A stretch of 64,000 nucleotides of DNA from Thermogemmatispora tikiterensis (lineage in GTDB: Bacteria > Chloroflexota > Ktedonobacteria > Ktedonobacterales > Ktedonobacteraceae). The notes under the pieces were generated by a model. The model ran no database searches. It was not told the origin of the DNA and saw nothing but the letters and a program-made list of their open reading frames with translations. The stretch lies in assembly GCF_003268475.1 (NCBI RefSeq), contig NZ_MCIF01000002.1, forward strand, positions 117,037-181,036, given 5' to 3'. Every line of letters starts with the position of its first letter. Position 1 is the stretch's first letter. Both the position numbers and the translations under genes were made by a program. Below, piece after piece: positions 1 through 9,300 of this stretch.

Positions 1-456
1 TTCCTCTGGAAAGAGGCGCTTACCCCTGCCCACCACAATAGGGAAGACCATCAGCCGATATTCATCGATCAGATCCAGAGACATCAGACTATGGACCAGT
101 TCTCCGCTTCCGAAAATCAACACATCCTGCTCTGCTTGCTGCTTAATTTGGGAGACCGCTTCGGTGAGATCACCTGTGAGCAAGCTGGCATTCCACTCCA
201 TTTTCGAGAGCGTGGTAGAGACCACAAACTTAGGCAGACTATTCATGCGCTCCCCATACGCCCCGGTTCCCTGCATGCTTGGCCAGCTGGCTGCAAATCC
301 CTGGTAGGTCTTGCGTCCCAGCAGGAGGGCAGAGCACCGAAAAAGTTCATCAAATTTATATTTTTGTGATTCTTCACATGTAAATCGAAAAGTCCAGCCA
401 GGATTTTCAATAACGCCATCCAGAGATACGAACATCGAAACAACAATTTTTGACAT
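1..456 (-). CDS. Dihydrofolate-reductase-family protein (RibD C-terminal domain), partial
   Basis: The frame opens at the ATG at 456 and runs without a stop off the left edge of the window (152 codons visible). It begins MSKIVVSMFVSLDGVIENP, the usual opening of small RibD_C/DHFR-like proteins. It continues with LLLGRKTYQGFAASWP, a block LPKFVVSTTL and DVLIFGSGELVHSL, then VFPIVVGRGKRLF near the cut. These blocks line the NADPH and substrate cleft of the DHFR fold. Members are cytosolic NADPH-dependent reductases of mostly unknown substrate. Only the last part of the domain is missing. The family call is firm; the substrate cannot be inferred. Confidence 0.85.
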   Translation of the reverse strand, partial: MSKIVVSMFVSLDGVIENPGWTFRFTCEESQKYKFDELFRCSALLLGRKTYQGFAASWPSMQGTGAYGERMNSLPKFVVSTTLSKMEWNASLLTGDLTEAVSQIKQQAEQDVLIFGSGELVHSLMSLDLIDEYRLMVFPIVVGRGKRLFPEE

Positions 457-1211
457 GTTCATCCTCTCTTGATTACTAGGTCAGCAAGCCCCATGTGTTC
501 GTAACCTCTACTTTTGCCCTATCAACCCTAAAGCAACACCTGCGCTCTCTACCACTACGAGTAGGAGGGCCGGAGCTGTCTTTTATCGCACTGCCACAGC
601 TGCGCTCGGGGACTCCCTCAGGTTACCACATGTGCCTGTGAGCATCAAGGCTCAAGCATACCCGGCGGGGATACGAAACTGCTCACTCAGCCGGGCCCCG
701 ATCAGTGGAGAGAAAGGAGAGGCATCGCTGCCGTTGGAAGATAAGCGGGGTGATCACCGTGGCCAAAGTGGCAGACGCCAAGGCCAGGGCGGGGCCTTCT
801 GGAGAACCGGCTCTTCATCTCCGACTCAGGCCCACAGGGGGGGGACAGGCAGGTCAGGTCATCCGCAACAGCTAGTATTGCTCGAGCCTGCCCATAGGAT
901 AACACGCTAATCAGCCTGGCGAAGCGGTGGGATGCTGATCTGGACCGGCATGGGCGCATGTAGTGAGACCAGCGCTGGCAGGTCTTTCCAATCCAGCACC
1001 AGCAATCTGAACAAGGCCAGCTTCGTTTCCCCGTGGTCACGGCCTCGACAGTGGACGCAGTCAGTCGAACACCCCCAGACCTACACGCAATGCCGGGCGG
1101 CGCCAGAAAAGATGGCCCCCGATTTCCTGCTTCCTCCTGGCCTGGAGACCAATCGCGGCTGATGAAGCTGGAGAAGCTTTTATCCGATCAGTGCATCCCC
1201 CCGCTGCAGCA
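457..1211. other. Gene-poor stretch, no supportable gene
   Basis: About 750 bases between the DHFR-family gene and the cupin gene. Several short overlapping frames exist on both strands, but none has a recognisable domain or a convincing ribosome-binding site. The sequence is GC-rich and may be decayed coding sequence. I could not assign it to any family. Confidence 0.5.
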
Positions 1212-1700
1212 TTACTCTGGCCCTACAGGAGGGCCGACGATCTCAAAGTGATATTTGGCGGCAAGGGCCTGCATCTTCGCAAGATCAGGCGGGGTGGGTG
1301 CAGGAAGCGTCAACGATTGGGCCGGCTCGCCCATTTCGGCGTGAAACTGTTCGAAGCCGGCTGGAACGGTGAACTGTAAGAGCCTGGCTGGCTGACTCCC
1401 CTCGACCAGGAAGCCATGAGCGATATCTCTGGGCAGGAAAATGAAAGCTCCAGCCTCAGCATGCCAGCGCTGTTCTCCACAGACAAATGTGAGTTCCCCT
1501 TCGAGGATATAGAAAGCCTCATCTTCGGCATGATGCACATGCAGAGGTGGAGCAAAGCCCGGCGGCAAGGTCTGTTCGATCAGGCTGAAGGTCTGAGTGG
1601 TCTCCTGCCCGGTCGCTTTGAACAGCATGAGCGTGCCGAGAAACCAGACAGCCTGGCCTTCCTCACGAGTGAGGATGTAGGGTGCATTGCTTGAGGTCAT
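1212..1700 (-). CDS. Cupin-domain protein (quercetin-dioxygenase-like)
   Basis: 162-aa single-domain cupin. The start MTSSNAPY at 1700 is preferred over a longer frame because an AAGGAG Shine-Dalgarno lies 8 bases upstream. Motif 1 is visible as PPLHVHHAEDEAFYILEGEL and gives the metal ligands His, His, Glu. Motif 2 is FLPRDIAHGF with the fourth ligand His. The early residues TREEGQAVWFLGTLMLFKATG are typical of small cupins annotated as quercetin 2,3-dioxygenase-like. It is probably a cytosolic metal-dependent oxygenase or isomerase of unknown substrate. A broken MarR gene is divergent 147 bases away and may once have controlled it. Confidence 0.85.
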   Translation of the reverse strand: MTSSNAPYILTREEGQAVWFLGTLMLFKATGQETTQTFSLIEQTLPPGFAPPLHVHHAEDEAFYILEGELTFVCGEQRWHAEAGAFIFLPRDIAHGFLVEGSQPARLLQFTVPAGFEQFHAEMGEPAQSLTLPAPTPPDLAKMQALAAKYHFEIVGPPVGPE

Positions 1701-1810
1701 AGGATGGTTCTCCTTCCGGAAGCGAGCGGGTGATCTGGCTGCGCCCTCTCGCCTCCACGGATCAGCCAGCAGGCCAAAGTCTGAATGTGAGAGGGCCATC
1801 CGGCAAACTA

Positions 1811-1825
1811 GTAAGCTAAACTTAC
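1811..1825. promoter_or_regulatory. Inverted repeat between cupin gene and marR remnant
   Basis: GTAAG-N5-CTTAC lies in the short divergent region between the cupin gene and the MarR-like remnant. MarR dimers bind short inverted repeats in such divergent promoters. The position fits an operator, but no binding consensus for this subfamily can be checked here. Confidence 0.4.
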
Positions 1826-1847
1826 CAGAAATGCAAGAGGGAAGACA

Positions 1848-2311
1848 ATGGAGAGCGTTCAGCCCTTACCTCGGATGATTGGCGCTTTGCTACGCATCCC
1901 ATTTCAGCAGACAGTGGCGCGAGTCTATCAGCGCCTCATGGAAGCAGGATATACCGACCTCCGTCCCACTCACTTTGTCTTGTTACAGCAGCTGCGCCGG
2001 AGGGCATGCGAGTGACCGAATTGGCGAGCCTGGCCCAGATGACCAAGCAATCGATGGGAGCAATTGTAGACTACGTTGAGGAACGAGGGTATATTGAGCG
2101 GATTCCTGATCCAAGAGACGGACGAGCACGGCTCGTTCGCTTGACGCCGCGTGGTCGTGAAGTGGAGCGAGTCGCCTGTGCTGCCATCGCGGAACTGGAA
2201 AGCGAGTGGGCCCAGTACCTGGGCCACGAGCGGTTTGCAGCGTTACGCAGCGCCTTGCGAGACCTCGTCACGTTCATCGAGTCCCAGGGTGAGGACGCCA
2301 GACTCCCCTGA
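1848..2311 (+). pseudogene. MarR-family transcriptional regulator, frameshifted
   Basis: The N-terminal part starts at 1848 (MESVQPLPRMIGALLRIPFQ) and reads through to LRPTHFVLLQQL. It then goes out of frame near 1995. The continuation MRVTELASLAQMTKQSMGAI is in another frame and ends at 2311. One missing base restores a normal junction (QQL-PPEGMRVTELA). The second part holds the winged-helix recognition helix, the wing (RIPDPRDGRARLVRLTPRGR) and the C-terminal dimerisation helix, so a full-length MarR of about 155 aa can be reconstructed. There is no slippery heptamer, so programmed frameshifting is unlikely. It is either a pseudogene or one sequencing error. Confidence 0.8.
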
Positions 2312-2503
2312 CTGACATTACGCACACCTTGGCCGTGGCCAGAGCAGAGCTGGTTCGGGAAGTTGGAGGTCACTATCCAGGCCCGGCGCCAGCTCTTACC
2401 GCCGAGCGAGTTGATGACCCTTCTCCCTTGGCAATTACTATCTATGTTTCATATACCCTATTTCGGATAGTTGATAGCGAATATTTGGAAGAGAAAGGGA
2501 GCA

Positions 2504-3143
2504 ATGGCAAAGCGGAAAATCTCAAATCTGTTGGCTCTGGCCGTTCTCTCCCTTTTGAACGAGCGGCTTATGCACCCATACGAGATATCATCGGTGATGC
2601 GCCAACGCGAACTGGCTACCGTGATCACGTTGAATTACTGTGCTCGGTGATTAAGGCGCTGCAGCGCGAGGGGCTGATTAAGTCGGTGGGCACACAGCGT
2701 GAAGGGCGCTACCCTGAACGTACCGTGTATGCGACGACCGCTGCGGGGCGAAGCGCGCTCTCCCTCAGACTGGCTTGGTGTGCTGCTTAGTACGCCGGCC
2801 ACAGAATACAGCCAGTTTGCAGCAGCGCTGGCGTTTCTAGGCCATCTTCCCCCAGCAGAAGTCGCCGCGCGGCTTGAGAAACAGGTGCAGCATCTCCAGG
2901 AGCAGATCAGTAACGCGCGCTCGGCGGATTGAGCGAGGTGAGCAGCCTGGCATGGATCGTCTCTTTCTCACTGAGGACCTGTATACCCTGGCCTTGCTCG
3001 AAACGAAGCTCACCTTTGTACGCCAGCTCATTCAGGAGATCAACGATGGAACGTTAACGGAAGGTGAGCGAGGGGAGACGGATCTGGAAAATGACTCGCC
3101 CCGAACTTGCTTTGCCAGGAAGCGAAACAGGGCAAGAGCCTGA
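2504..3143 (+). pseudogene. PadR-family transcriptional regulator, multiple frameshifts
   Basis: The start at 2504 gives MAKRKISNLLALAVLSLLNE and MHPYEISSVMRQRELATVI, the PadR winged-helix N-terminus. The frame then shifts near 2640 (to SVIKALQREGLIKSVGTQRE and GRYPERTVYATTAAGRSAL), near 2760 (to DWLGVLLSTPATEYSQFAAA) and near 2930 (to LFLTEDLYTLALLETKLTFV and EINDGTL). Joined, these give the winged helix followed by the long C-terminal dimerisation helix of the subfamily. Three separate lesions make this a true pseudogene. It sits just upstream of a broken FAD monooxygenase in the same direction, so it may once have regulated that gene. Confidence 0.85.
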
Positions 3144-3228
3144 GCATACCAGCGATCGCTCGAACCGTCAAGGCTCAATTGATTAATCACTCAAGAAATG
3201 AATAGAAATCGTTTGAAAGGAGACAGTG

Positions 3229-4434
3229 ATGCATAAGCAGCTCGACAAAGCTCTCATTATCGGAGCCGGGATTGGAAGAGCTGCTCTAGTCCTGTTTCTC
3301 AATAGTGCAGGTATTGAGTCAGAGGTCTATGAGGCCAGGGAGCTGCCTGAAGGATTCTCATTGATCCTGGCGAGCAGCGGTGTGGCTCTGCTCAGAGAGC
3401 TCGGACGTGATCACGCGGTCCTGGCGCCAGGGTCTGCGGTGAGCCATGCGATGATCTTGACTGGAAAGAACAAGCGACTGGGAGAGGCTACTAGAGCAGA
3501 CGGAAGGCTTCAAGAGTGTTTTCCTGAAGGTGTTCCCCTGGTCAGGGTCCTCTGGGAGGGAGCCGAGCGCTAGGGGGTAAAAATCACACGTGGCAAGCGG
3601 CTTCAGCATATTGAAGTGACTGGCCAGGACGTGGTGGCGACCTTCCAGGATAGCACTAGCGCCAGCGGTAATCTCCTGATTGGCAGCGATGGGGTCCACT
3701 CGTGCGCTCGTCAATTCGTTGATCCAGTCTTCCCTGAAGAGGTCTATACCGGACTGATCAATAGTGGCGGCTACACCTCTGGCATGAAGCTGCCCTCTGC
3801 GCCGGAGACCGTTCAGTTTGTTTTCGGCAGACGAGCCTTTTTCGGCTATCATCTCAATCCAGCCACTGGCTATGTCTACTGGTTTACCAACTGGCTGCAC
3901 AAGCAAGAAACTAATAGAGAAGCTTTTGTTGATATGACAGACACTCGACGGCGGCAAGAGATGCTCACCAAGTATGCGGGTGAACTGCCCATCATCAAGG
4001 AAATTATTGAGAAAGCGGATGAGACCTTCCCGTACTTCCTCTCCTACACGCTGCCCAAACAGCCGAGAGTCTGGCACAGGGGTCCAGTGGTATTGCTGGA
4101 TGACGCCGCTCATGCCATCTCGCCCAGTTCTGGACAGGGCGCATCGATGGCTTTGGAGGATGCTGCGATCCTGGCCAAATGCTTGCGCGATGTTCCTGAT
4201 CTGGAGCAGGCCTTTACCTCTTATGAGCACCTGCGCCGGGAGCGCACCACCAAGATGTATCAAATGGATGTGAACGGCGATCGGGGCAAACATCAGGTCA
4301 AACCCCTAGAGGTGTGGCTCCGGGACCTGACCATGCCCACCTTTCTGAAGCTGTTCGCCAGTCCCAAAGCGTCCGACTGGATCTATTCCTATCGAGTCGA
4401 TTGGAGCACGCCAGTCGTCACACAAGACCCGTAG
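3229..4434 (+). pseudogene. FAD-dependent monooxygenase (PHBH-like), in-frame stop
   Basis: The ATG at 3229 follows AAAGGAG. The Rossmann motif IGAGIGRAALVLFLNSAGIE binds FAD, but the third glycine of GxGxxG reads Arg. A TAG at 3571-3573 interrupts the frame. Reading resumes in the same frame (GVKITRGKRLQHIEV) up to 4434. The later part keeps the DG-type motif LIGSDGVHSCAR and the second FAD motif LLDDAAHAISPSSGQGASMA. The segment just before the stop also looks short compared with relatives. Such enzymes hydroxylate aromatic substrates or inactivate tetracycline-like drugs; the substrate is unknown. The nonsense codon plus the damaged glycine argue for a non-functional gene. Confidence 0.85.
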
Positions 4435-5201
4435 CTGATAAGCGCCAGAACGTAGCACGCTCCATCTAAGATGGCTGCCTGCTTCCGATCCCACTCGCCT
4501 GCTCTCGTCTGATTACATGATTCCACTATTTCAATCAAACAAGCAAGCTACGTAAATCGAGGTAGACTCAGGATTCATAGAGTAATCAATCGATTACTAC
4601 GAGTAATTTCTCATCTATGCTGATCTTACCTCTCTCCTTTCCATTCGCACGAGCCATAATCGTATCTGACCACACTGAGCAAAGAACCAAGGACGGCAGA
4701 TTATTGAACTGGCTACCCAACCAGGTCACGTGCATCTCAACGCACTATCTCATTCCCGCTGTCCTGCTCGGTCTCGCCGTCCTTACTATAGCGCTGCTAC
4801 GACGAGCAGCGCGGCGTCTGTTAGCCTGGCACAGACCCGAGGCAGAGCGGTCAGCTAGGGCCCCCCTCGCCTTGGGTCGTCCTGCTGAGGGAGAGGGAAT
4901 CAGCGGCTTTACCTGGCACATCTAGCAGTGGCATATCGCTTTGGTCCCTCTCGTGCGAAAAGTTCATCCGGCTGGCTGCTGTCTATCGTAGCACCCCTTC
5001 CTCAAGAAGCACTCAGCAATTCCTCAGTGTATCCTCAACGCCGCCGGGATCTGATCTCCCTGAGGCAATCCTGATCTCTGGCTCTGGTGTCAGGCATTCC
5101 CGGCTACATGATCGCCAGCGATCTAGAACTTACGAAGCAGGAGTACGAGCTCTGACCTCGCTGGAATACTATACGACGCTGACGAGCACCCGGCGACGTT
5201 G
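4435..5201. other. Gene-poor stretch with one inverted repeat
   Basis: No gene could be supported. A frame at 4617-4925 (102 codons) has one hydrophobic segment but no ribosome-binding site and no family resemblance, so I leave it out. The AT-rich part holds an inverted repeat GTAATC-N4-GATTAC at 4582-4597, possibly an operator left from a lost gene. The rest looks like decayed sequence. Confidence 0.45.
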
Positions 5202-5318
5202 CTATTCCGTGGTCTGCTGGACCTGGTTCAGCGCCAGGTTGATCGTCGGAGCAGTGGGATCGAGGCGCAGGGCCTCATTGAGGTCGGCGAGGACATGGGA
5301 GAGGTCACCTTGCTGCAT
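5202..5318 (-). pseudogene. TPR-repeat C-terminal fragment
   Basis: A 38-codon remnant reads MQQGDLSHVLADLNEALRLD and then PTAPTINLALNQVQQTTE before a TAG at 5202. It is one tetratricopeptide repeat plus a C-terminal tail. The block NEALRLDP is also found in the kinase-TPR remnant at 7.86-9.03 kb on the other strand. This piece therefore probably comes from the 3' end of a related kinase-TPR gene. No upstream domain is present. Confidence 0.65.
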
Positions 5319-5530
5319 GCAATGGGGAGCATGACATCAGCGCGTCCCCTCTTGCTCGTCTGTCGGAAGCCTGGCTGACAGTGGAACTATTCCGCCTCCT
5401 CATCCTGGCTGGCGAGCTCGTTCCACTCCCTGGCAACCTTCCTTTCCCTAGAGCAAGGGAGCCCGGCGATGGCAGCAGGTACAAACGGATTTGTCTCAGC
5501 AAGGAGAAGTCATGTGCGACCACCTCTTGC

Positions 5531-5679
5531 GGCGCCGCCCTGCTGGAATATGTGCACGTCCCAGGCCTGGCGCTGATCGCTGTCACCGATCATGATCGGT
5601 CAGACACCATCCCTCTGCTGTAGCGGCAGGCGGCAGCACAGCAGGTGGCCGTGTTGCCTGCCGTAGAGATCAGTGCCAC
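5531..5679 (+). pseudogene. PHP-domain phosphoesterase fragment
   Basis: The frame reads AALLEYVHVPGLALIAVTDH followed by DRSDTIPLL, a TAG at 5621-5623, and then RQAAAQQVAVLPAVEISAT in the same frame. This is the start of a PHP metal-dependent phosphoesterase: the TDHD metal motif and the LPAVEISA strand with its Glu ligand are both recognisable. The N-terminal HSTCSDG-type motif is blurred and the remainder is absent. At 5680 the sequence passes abruptly into an MFS transporter in another frame. Confidence 0.7.
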
Positions 5680-6405
5680 GATCGCCTGGGCACCAAACGC
5701 TTCTACATGCTGACGCTCGCCATCTTTACCGCCGGCTCGGCTCTCTGCGGCCTGGCCTGGAGCCTGCCCATCCTCATCCTTTTTCGCGTTGCGCAGGGGA
5801 TCGGAGGAGCTGCTCTTTTCCCACTGGCCATGACGCTCCTGTACCGCGAGTTCCCTCCCCACCAGAGAGGGCTGGCCAGTGGCCTGCTGGGCATTGCCAC
5901 ATTGCTGGCACCCGCCGTCGGCCCGACGCTTGGTGGTTACTTTGTCACCTACGTGGACTGGCGCTTGATCTTCTTTGTCAACGTTCCCATCGGCATCATT
6001 GGGCTTCTGCTGGCCGCTCTGTTCCTGCGCGAAGTGCGGGCAGAGACACGAACACCGTTTGACGTCCCGGGCTTCGTGCTGGCCTCCACCGGTCTGGCGG
6101 CTGTGCTCTACGCCCTCTCGGATGCCAGCATTGACGGCTGGGGATCAGGAAAAGTGCTCGGCTTTCTTCTCGGTGGGCTTTTTGCTCGGCTGCTTTTTGC
6201 TCGTCGAGCTGGACCGTTCAAGGCGCAACAAGCAGTCGTTGCTGGACCTGCATCTCTTCGCCAATGGGCCATTCCTGTCAAAGAATATCGTCAATGTCCT
6301 GATCACGTTCGCCTTCTTCGGAGGACTCTTCCTCTTTCCGGTCTACCTGCAAAATCTGCGTGGCCTGAATGCCTTCAATGCCGGTCTGCTCCTTTGTTTT
6401 TGCTG
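5680..6405 (+). pseudogene. DHA2-type MFS drug transporter, truncated at both ends and frameshifted
   Basis: From 5680 the frame reads DRLGTKRFYMLTLAIFTAGS, which is the loop 2-3/TM3 region of EmrB/QacA-like 14-TM exporters. It continues with FRVAQGIGGAALFPLAMTLL (motif C region) and GPTLGGYFVTYVDWRLIFFV. A frameshift near 6180 moves reading to another frame, giving LLDLHLFANGPFLSKNIVNV and FPVYLQNLRGLNAFNAGLLL. After that the match ends. The first two helices are replaced by the PHP fragment and the C-terminal half is missing, so this is an inactive chimeric remnant. Confidence 0.85.
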
Positions 6406-6602
6406 GCCGCCGGTGACAACCCGCTGACGGTGGGTAGCAGTCTGCCGCTCTATACTGCTGGAGGGACGCGGCCACCCGGATACAGCTTTCAGCTCAGCCA
6501 TGTGCTGAGCTGACTCAGCCGGCCCCGGGCAGGTGTGGCGAGAGGTTGCAGGAGGCGCGACCTTTGAGCCGCGAGGCCGGAGCTCCACGCTGCTAAAGAT
6601 GG

Positions 6603-6608
6603 TATAAT
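6603..6608 (+). promoter_or_regulatory. Candidate -10 box
   Basis: A perfect TATAAT about 50 bases before the hydrolase start at 6657. The -35 region is poor, so this is a weak assignment. Confidence 0.35.
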
Positions 6609-6656
6609 GCCTGACAGCAAGTCAACAATAGGCAGGAACGCCTGCGGAGAGGTGTC

Positions 6657-7580
6657 GTGACTCGCTCACCAGTTCAGATCGATTGGACTTTCGACGGACT
6701 CTGGCCGTATCAACCGCGCTACTTTACCACGCCAGAGGGACGCTGTGCCTACATCGACGAGGGACCCAGGTCGACTCACGCGGTATTGCTGCTCCACGGT
6801 AACCCGACCTGGTCGTTTCTCTGGCGGCATGCCATTGCCGCCCTGATCAGCGCAGGGCAGCGGGTGATCGCCCCCGATCTGCTGGGATTCGGGCGCTCTG
6901 ACAAGCCGAACAGGCTGGACGCCTATACGCTTGAGCGCCATGTCGCTCGTCTGCTGGCGCTCTGGCAGGCGCTGGGCGCTCAGCAGGTGTCGCTGGTCGT
7001 CCATGACTGGGGAGGGCCGCTTGGTCTGTGGTGGCTCTCAGCTTCGCATGTCTCGCTACGACGACTGGTGGTCTGCAACACCTTTAGCCCGGTACTCCCA
7101 GGCCGGCTGGGTCAGACCCCTGCGCTCAAGCTGGCTCGCTTTGTCAGTCGCTCCCGCTTCGTGGCGGACTACCTGTACCGGCGGCGCCATCTAATGCTGC
7201 GCGACTTCCTCTTTGGTGGCGGAACGGCCCATCATACGGCCCTGACCGCGCAGGTGCGCACCGCCTACCGGGCCCCTCATCTGCATGCCGAAGATCGGGC
7301 CGGCGTACTCGCCTTCCCGCTGCAAATACCACGCACGACCAGCGAGCCGATCGCTCAGCAGAGTGCAGACGTGGCCAGGGAACTGCGCGAGACACTGGAT
7401 GCCGTCCCGTCCCTGCTGCTCTGGGGGATGAAGGATTACCTGTTTGATGCCACGACCCTGGACTCCTGGATCGAGTTCCTGCCGCGAGCCAGCGTGGTGC
7501 GGATCGCAAACGCCAGCCACTATGTGCAAGAAGATGCCCCGCAAAAGGTCGCATTCGTCATTGCCGAGGCGATTCTCTAG
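6657..7580 (+). CDS. Alpha/beta hydrolase, haloalkane-dehalogenase type
   Basis: 307 aa with a GTG start at 6657 preceded by GGAGAGG. The oxyanion and halide-binding block HGNPTWSFLWR is at residues 47-57. The nucleophile elbow VVHDWGGPLG gives Asp117 followed by Trp118. A catalytic acid is likely at Asp260 or Asp264 (WGMKDYLFD), and the catalytic His is 288 in ASHYVQEDAP. Asn49 and Trp118 are the classic halide-stabilising pair, so the protein resembles haloalkane dehalogenases (hydrolysis of the carbon-halogen bond) more than plain esterases. Related haloacetate dehalogenases and epoxide hydrolases share parts of this pattern, so the substrate is uncertain. It is cytosolic and one of the few intact genes in the first 10 kb. 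Confidence 0.88.
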   Translation: MTRSPVQIDWTFDGLWPYQPRYFTTPEGRCAYIDEGPRSTHAVLLLHGNPTWSFLWRHAIAALISAGQRVIAPDLLGFGRSDKPNRLDAYTLERHVARLLALWQALGAQQVSLVVHDWGGPLGLWWLSASHVSLRRLVVCNTFSPVLPGRLGQTPALKLARFVSRSRFVADYLYRRRHLMLRDFLFGGGTAHHTALTAQVRTAYRAPHLHAEDRAGVLAFPLQIPRTTSEPIAQQSADVARELRETLDAVPSLLLWGMKDYLFDATTLDSWIEFLPRASVVRIANASHYVQEDAPQKVAFVIAEAIL

Positions 7581-7855
7581 CGCCTCGGCCCAGCCACAGG
7601 GAGAACGCGCCGAGATCGCGGCTCCTGCAGATAAAGATCTTGATCAGATGTGCTACAAGCACAGCCGTCCTGACTGCTCAAGGAGCATGTGCTATGCTCG
7701 TATTCCTGACAAATGTCTGACTCTCTTATCCATGTCTTGCAGACTGTTTTAACCGCTCTGCACTATACTGCTTCCATTATGTCGATACCGCAGTCTGCGA
7801 CTCGCTTACTCATTCAAACAATACGGCCTCTGTTGCTGGAAAGGAGTGCTGCCTG

Positions 7856-9030
7856 ATGCTCCCAGATCTCTCCGGTCAGCCTCTCGATCGCTATCAGCTC
7901 GTCCATCTGCTCGGCGCCAGTCCTCTTCTGCCCCCGTGGCCCTCAAGCTCCTCACCTCCTGCCAGTTCTCCCCGGACGATCTGCAGGCCTTCCTCAACGA
8001 GGCCCGCACCCTGCTACGCCTGCGCCATGCTCACATCCTGCCCTTACTCGATCTCGGTTTTGAGCGCGAGCGTTCGCTTCCTTTCCTGGTGATGGCCTAC
8101 GCCCCCGGCGGCTCCCTGTGCCACCACCTTCCCCGCGGCTCGCGTCTACTCTTGTCCACCGTCCTGCGCGCCGTCAGCCAGCTCGCCTCTGCGCTGCAGT
8201 ACGCTCACGACGCTGGGGTCATCCACTGTGATCTCAAGCCCGACAATGTCTTGCTCGATGCGGTGGGCCGCCTCCTGCTCAGCGACTTCGGCATTGGGCT
8301 GCTGACCACCAGCTTCGCCACCGCCCTCACGCCCGACGCGGGAGCAGAAGGCAGCGCCGTCTACATGGCGCCAGAACAGTTTGTAGGGCAGCCGCAGCGT
8401 GCCAGCGATCAGTATGCGCTGGCCGTCATGGTCTAGGAATGGCTCTGTGGGGCTCCTCCCTTCCGCGGGACCTACCCCGAGCTGGCTGTCCAACATCAGC
8501 ACACGCCGTCGCCGCCGCGCGAGCGCGCCCCGGAGGTGCCCCAGCGGTGGAAGCGGTCATCTTGCGCGCTCTGGCTAAGCAGCCTGCGGAGCGTTTTCCC
8601 TCCGTCGAGGCCTTTGCTGCCGCCCTCAAGCAGGCCGCCGCTCGCCTGCAGAGCCTTGACCTGTCACAGGCCATTTCTGCCTCTGATGCCGTCGCCTATC
8701 GCCACCATGGCGCTCTTTACGAGCAGCAGGGCGACGTCGAACAGGCCCCAGCCGACTTCAACGAGGCCCTGCGCCTCGATTCCGCCTATGCCGTTGCTTA
8801 TGTCAGCCGCGCCGACCTCGGCGTCAAGCAAGGTAGCTTTGAGCGTGCCCTGGCTGACTATACTGAAGCCATCCGTCTCGATTCCAGCCTGGCCGTCGCC
8901 TATACCAACCGCGGTCTGGCCCAATTACTACCTGGGCAAGTTTGAGCAGGCCCTCGCCGACTAGAATGAGGCCCTGCGCCTCGATCCTACCAATCCGAGG
9001 CTCCAACAGGCGCTGAACGGGAAGACCAGC
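7856..9030 (+). pseudogene. Serine/threonine protein kinase with TPR repeats, degraded
   Basis: The start MLPDLSGQPLDRYQLVHLLG is followed by loss of the glycine loop. The frame changes to VALKLLTSCQFSPDD (the Lys of the VALK motif). The catalytic loop HCDLKPDNVLL, the DFG motif LLSDFGIGLL and the activation-segment MAPEQFVGQP are intact. A TAG at 8434-8436 interrupts ALAVMV/EWLCGAPPF. A frameshift near 8540 leads to VILRALAKQPAERFPSVEAF, then two TPR units (DFNEALRLDSAYAVAYVSRA and DYTEAIRLDSSLAVAYTNRG). Another shift near 8930 and a TAG at 8962 follow. The glycine-loop deletion alone would abolish kinase activity. Kinases of this build are common in Ktedonobacteria. Confidence 0.88.
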
Positions 9031-9120
9031 GGCTTCAACGTCGCCATGAAGGCCTCGGGATCGTGCACTGGCTGCATCTGGAGATCCGCTCCACCATTCG
9101 TAGACCGACCGCTCAGGCTG

Positions 9121-9300
9121 TCAGGTGAGGACGCAGAGCAGCTCGATATCCGAAGAAATGGCCATCATCACCGCGTGCCAGGGAGCCATAGAGGCCGATG
9201 GCCTTGACTTGCTCACCGTAGCGCGCCAGCAGGCGATCGCGCAGCTGCTCTACGATTAGCAGGCGCTGCTCATGGCTCAAAGGGTCTGATTCACCATCAT
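9121..9300 (-). pseudogene. Nucleotidyltransferase (KNTase-like) N-terminal fragment
   Basis: On the minus strand the sequence reads SHEQRLLIVEQLRDRLLARY and then VKAIGLYGSLARGDDG. A single-base shift later it gives SDIELLCVLT and a stop. GSLARG followed by a D-x-E strand (SDIEL) is the nucleotidyltransferase active-site signature found in kanamycin nucleotidyltransferase relatives. Only the first 60 residues survive. The ATG at 9300 has a GGAG upstream, but it is out of frame with the signature. This is a decayed fragment. Confidence 0.7.

Noticed and set aside
1848..2311. Programmed ribosomal frameshift in the MarR gene
   Set aside because: No slippery heptamer or downstream structure is visible at the junction, and neighbouring genes are broken too.
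3358..4293. Long minus-strand frame opposite the FAD-monooxygenase remnant
   Set aside because: Antisense shadow: the plus strand carries clear FAD motifs and the minus frame matches nothing.
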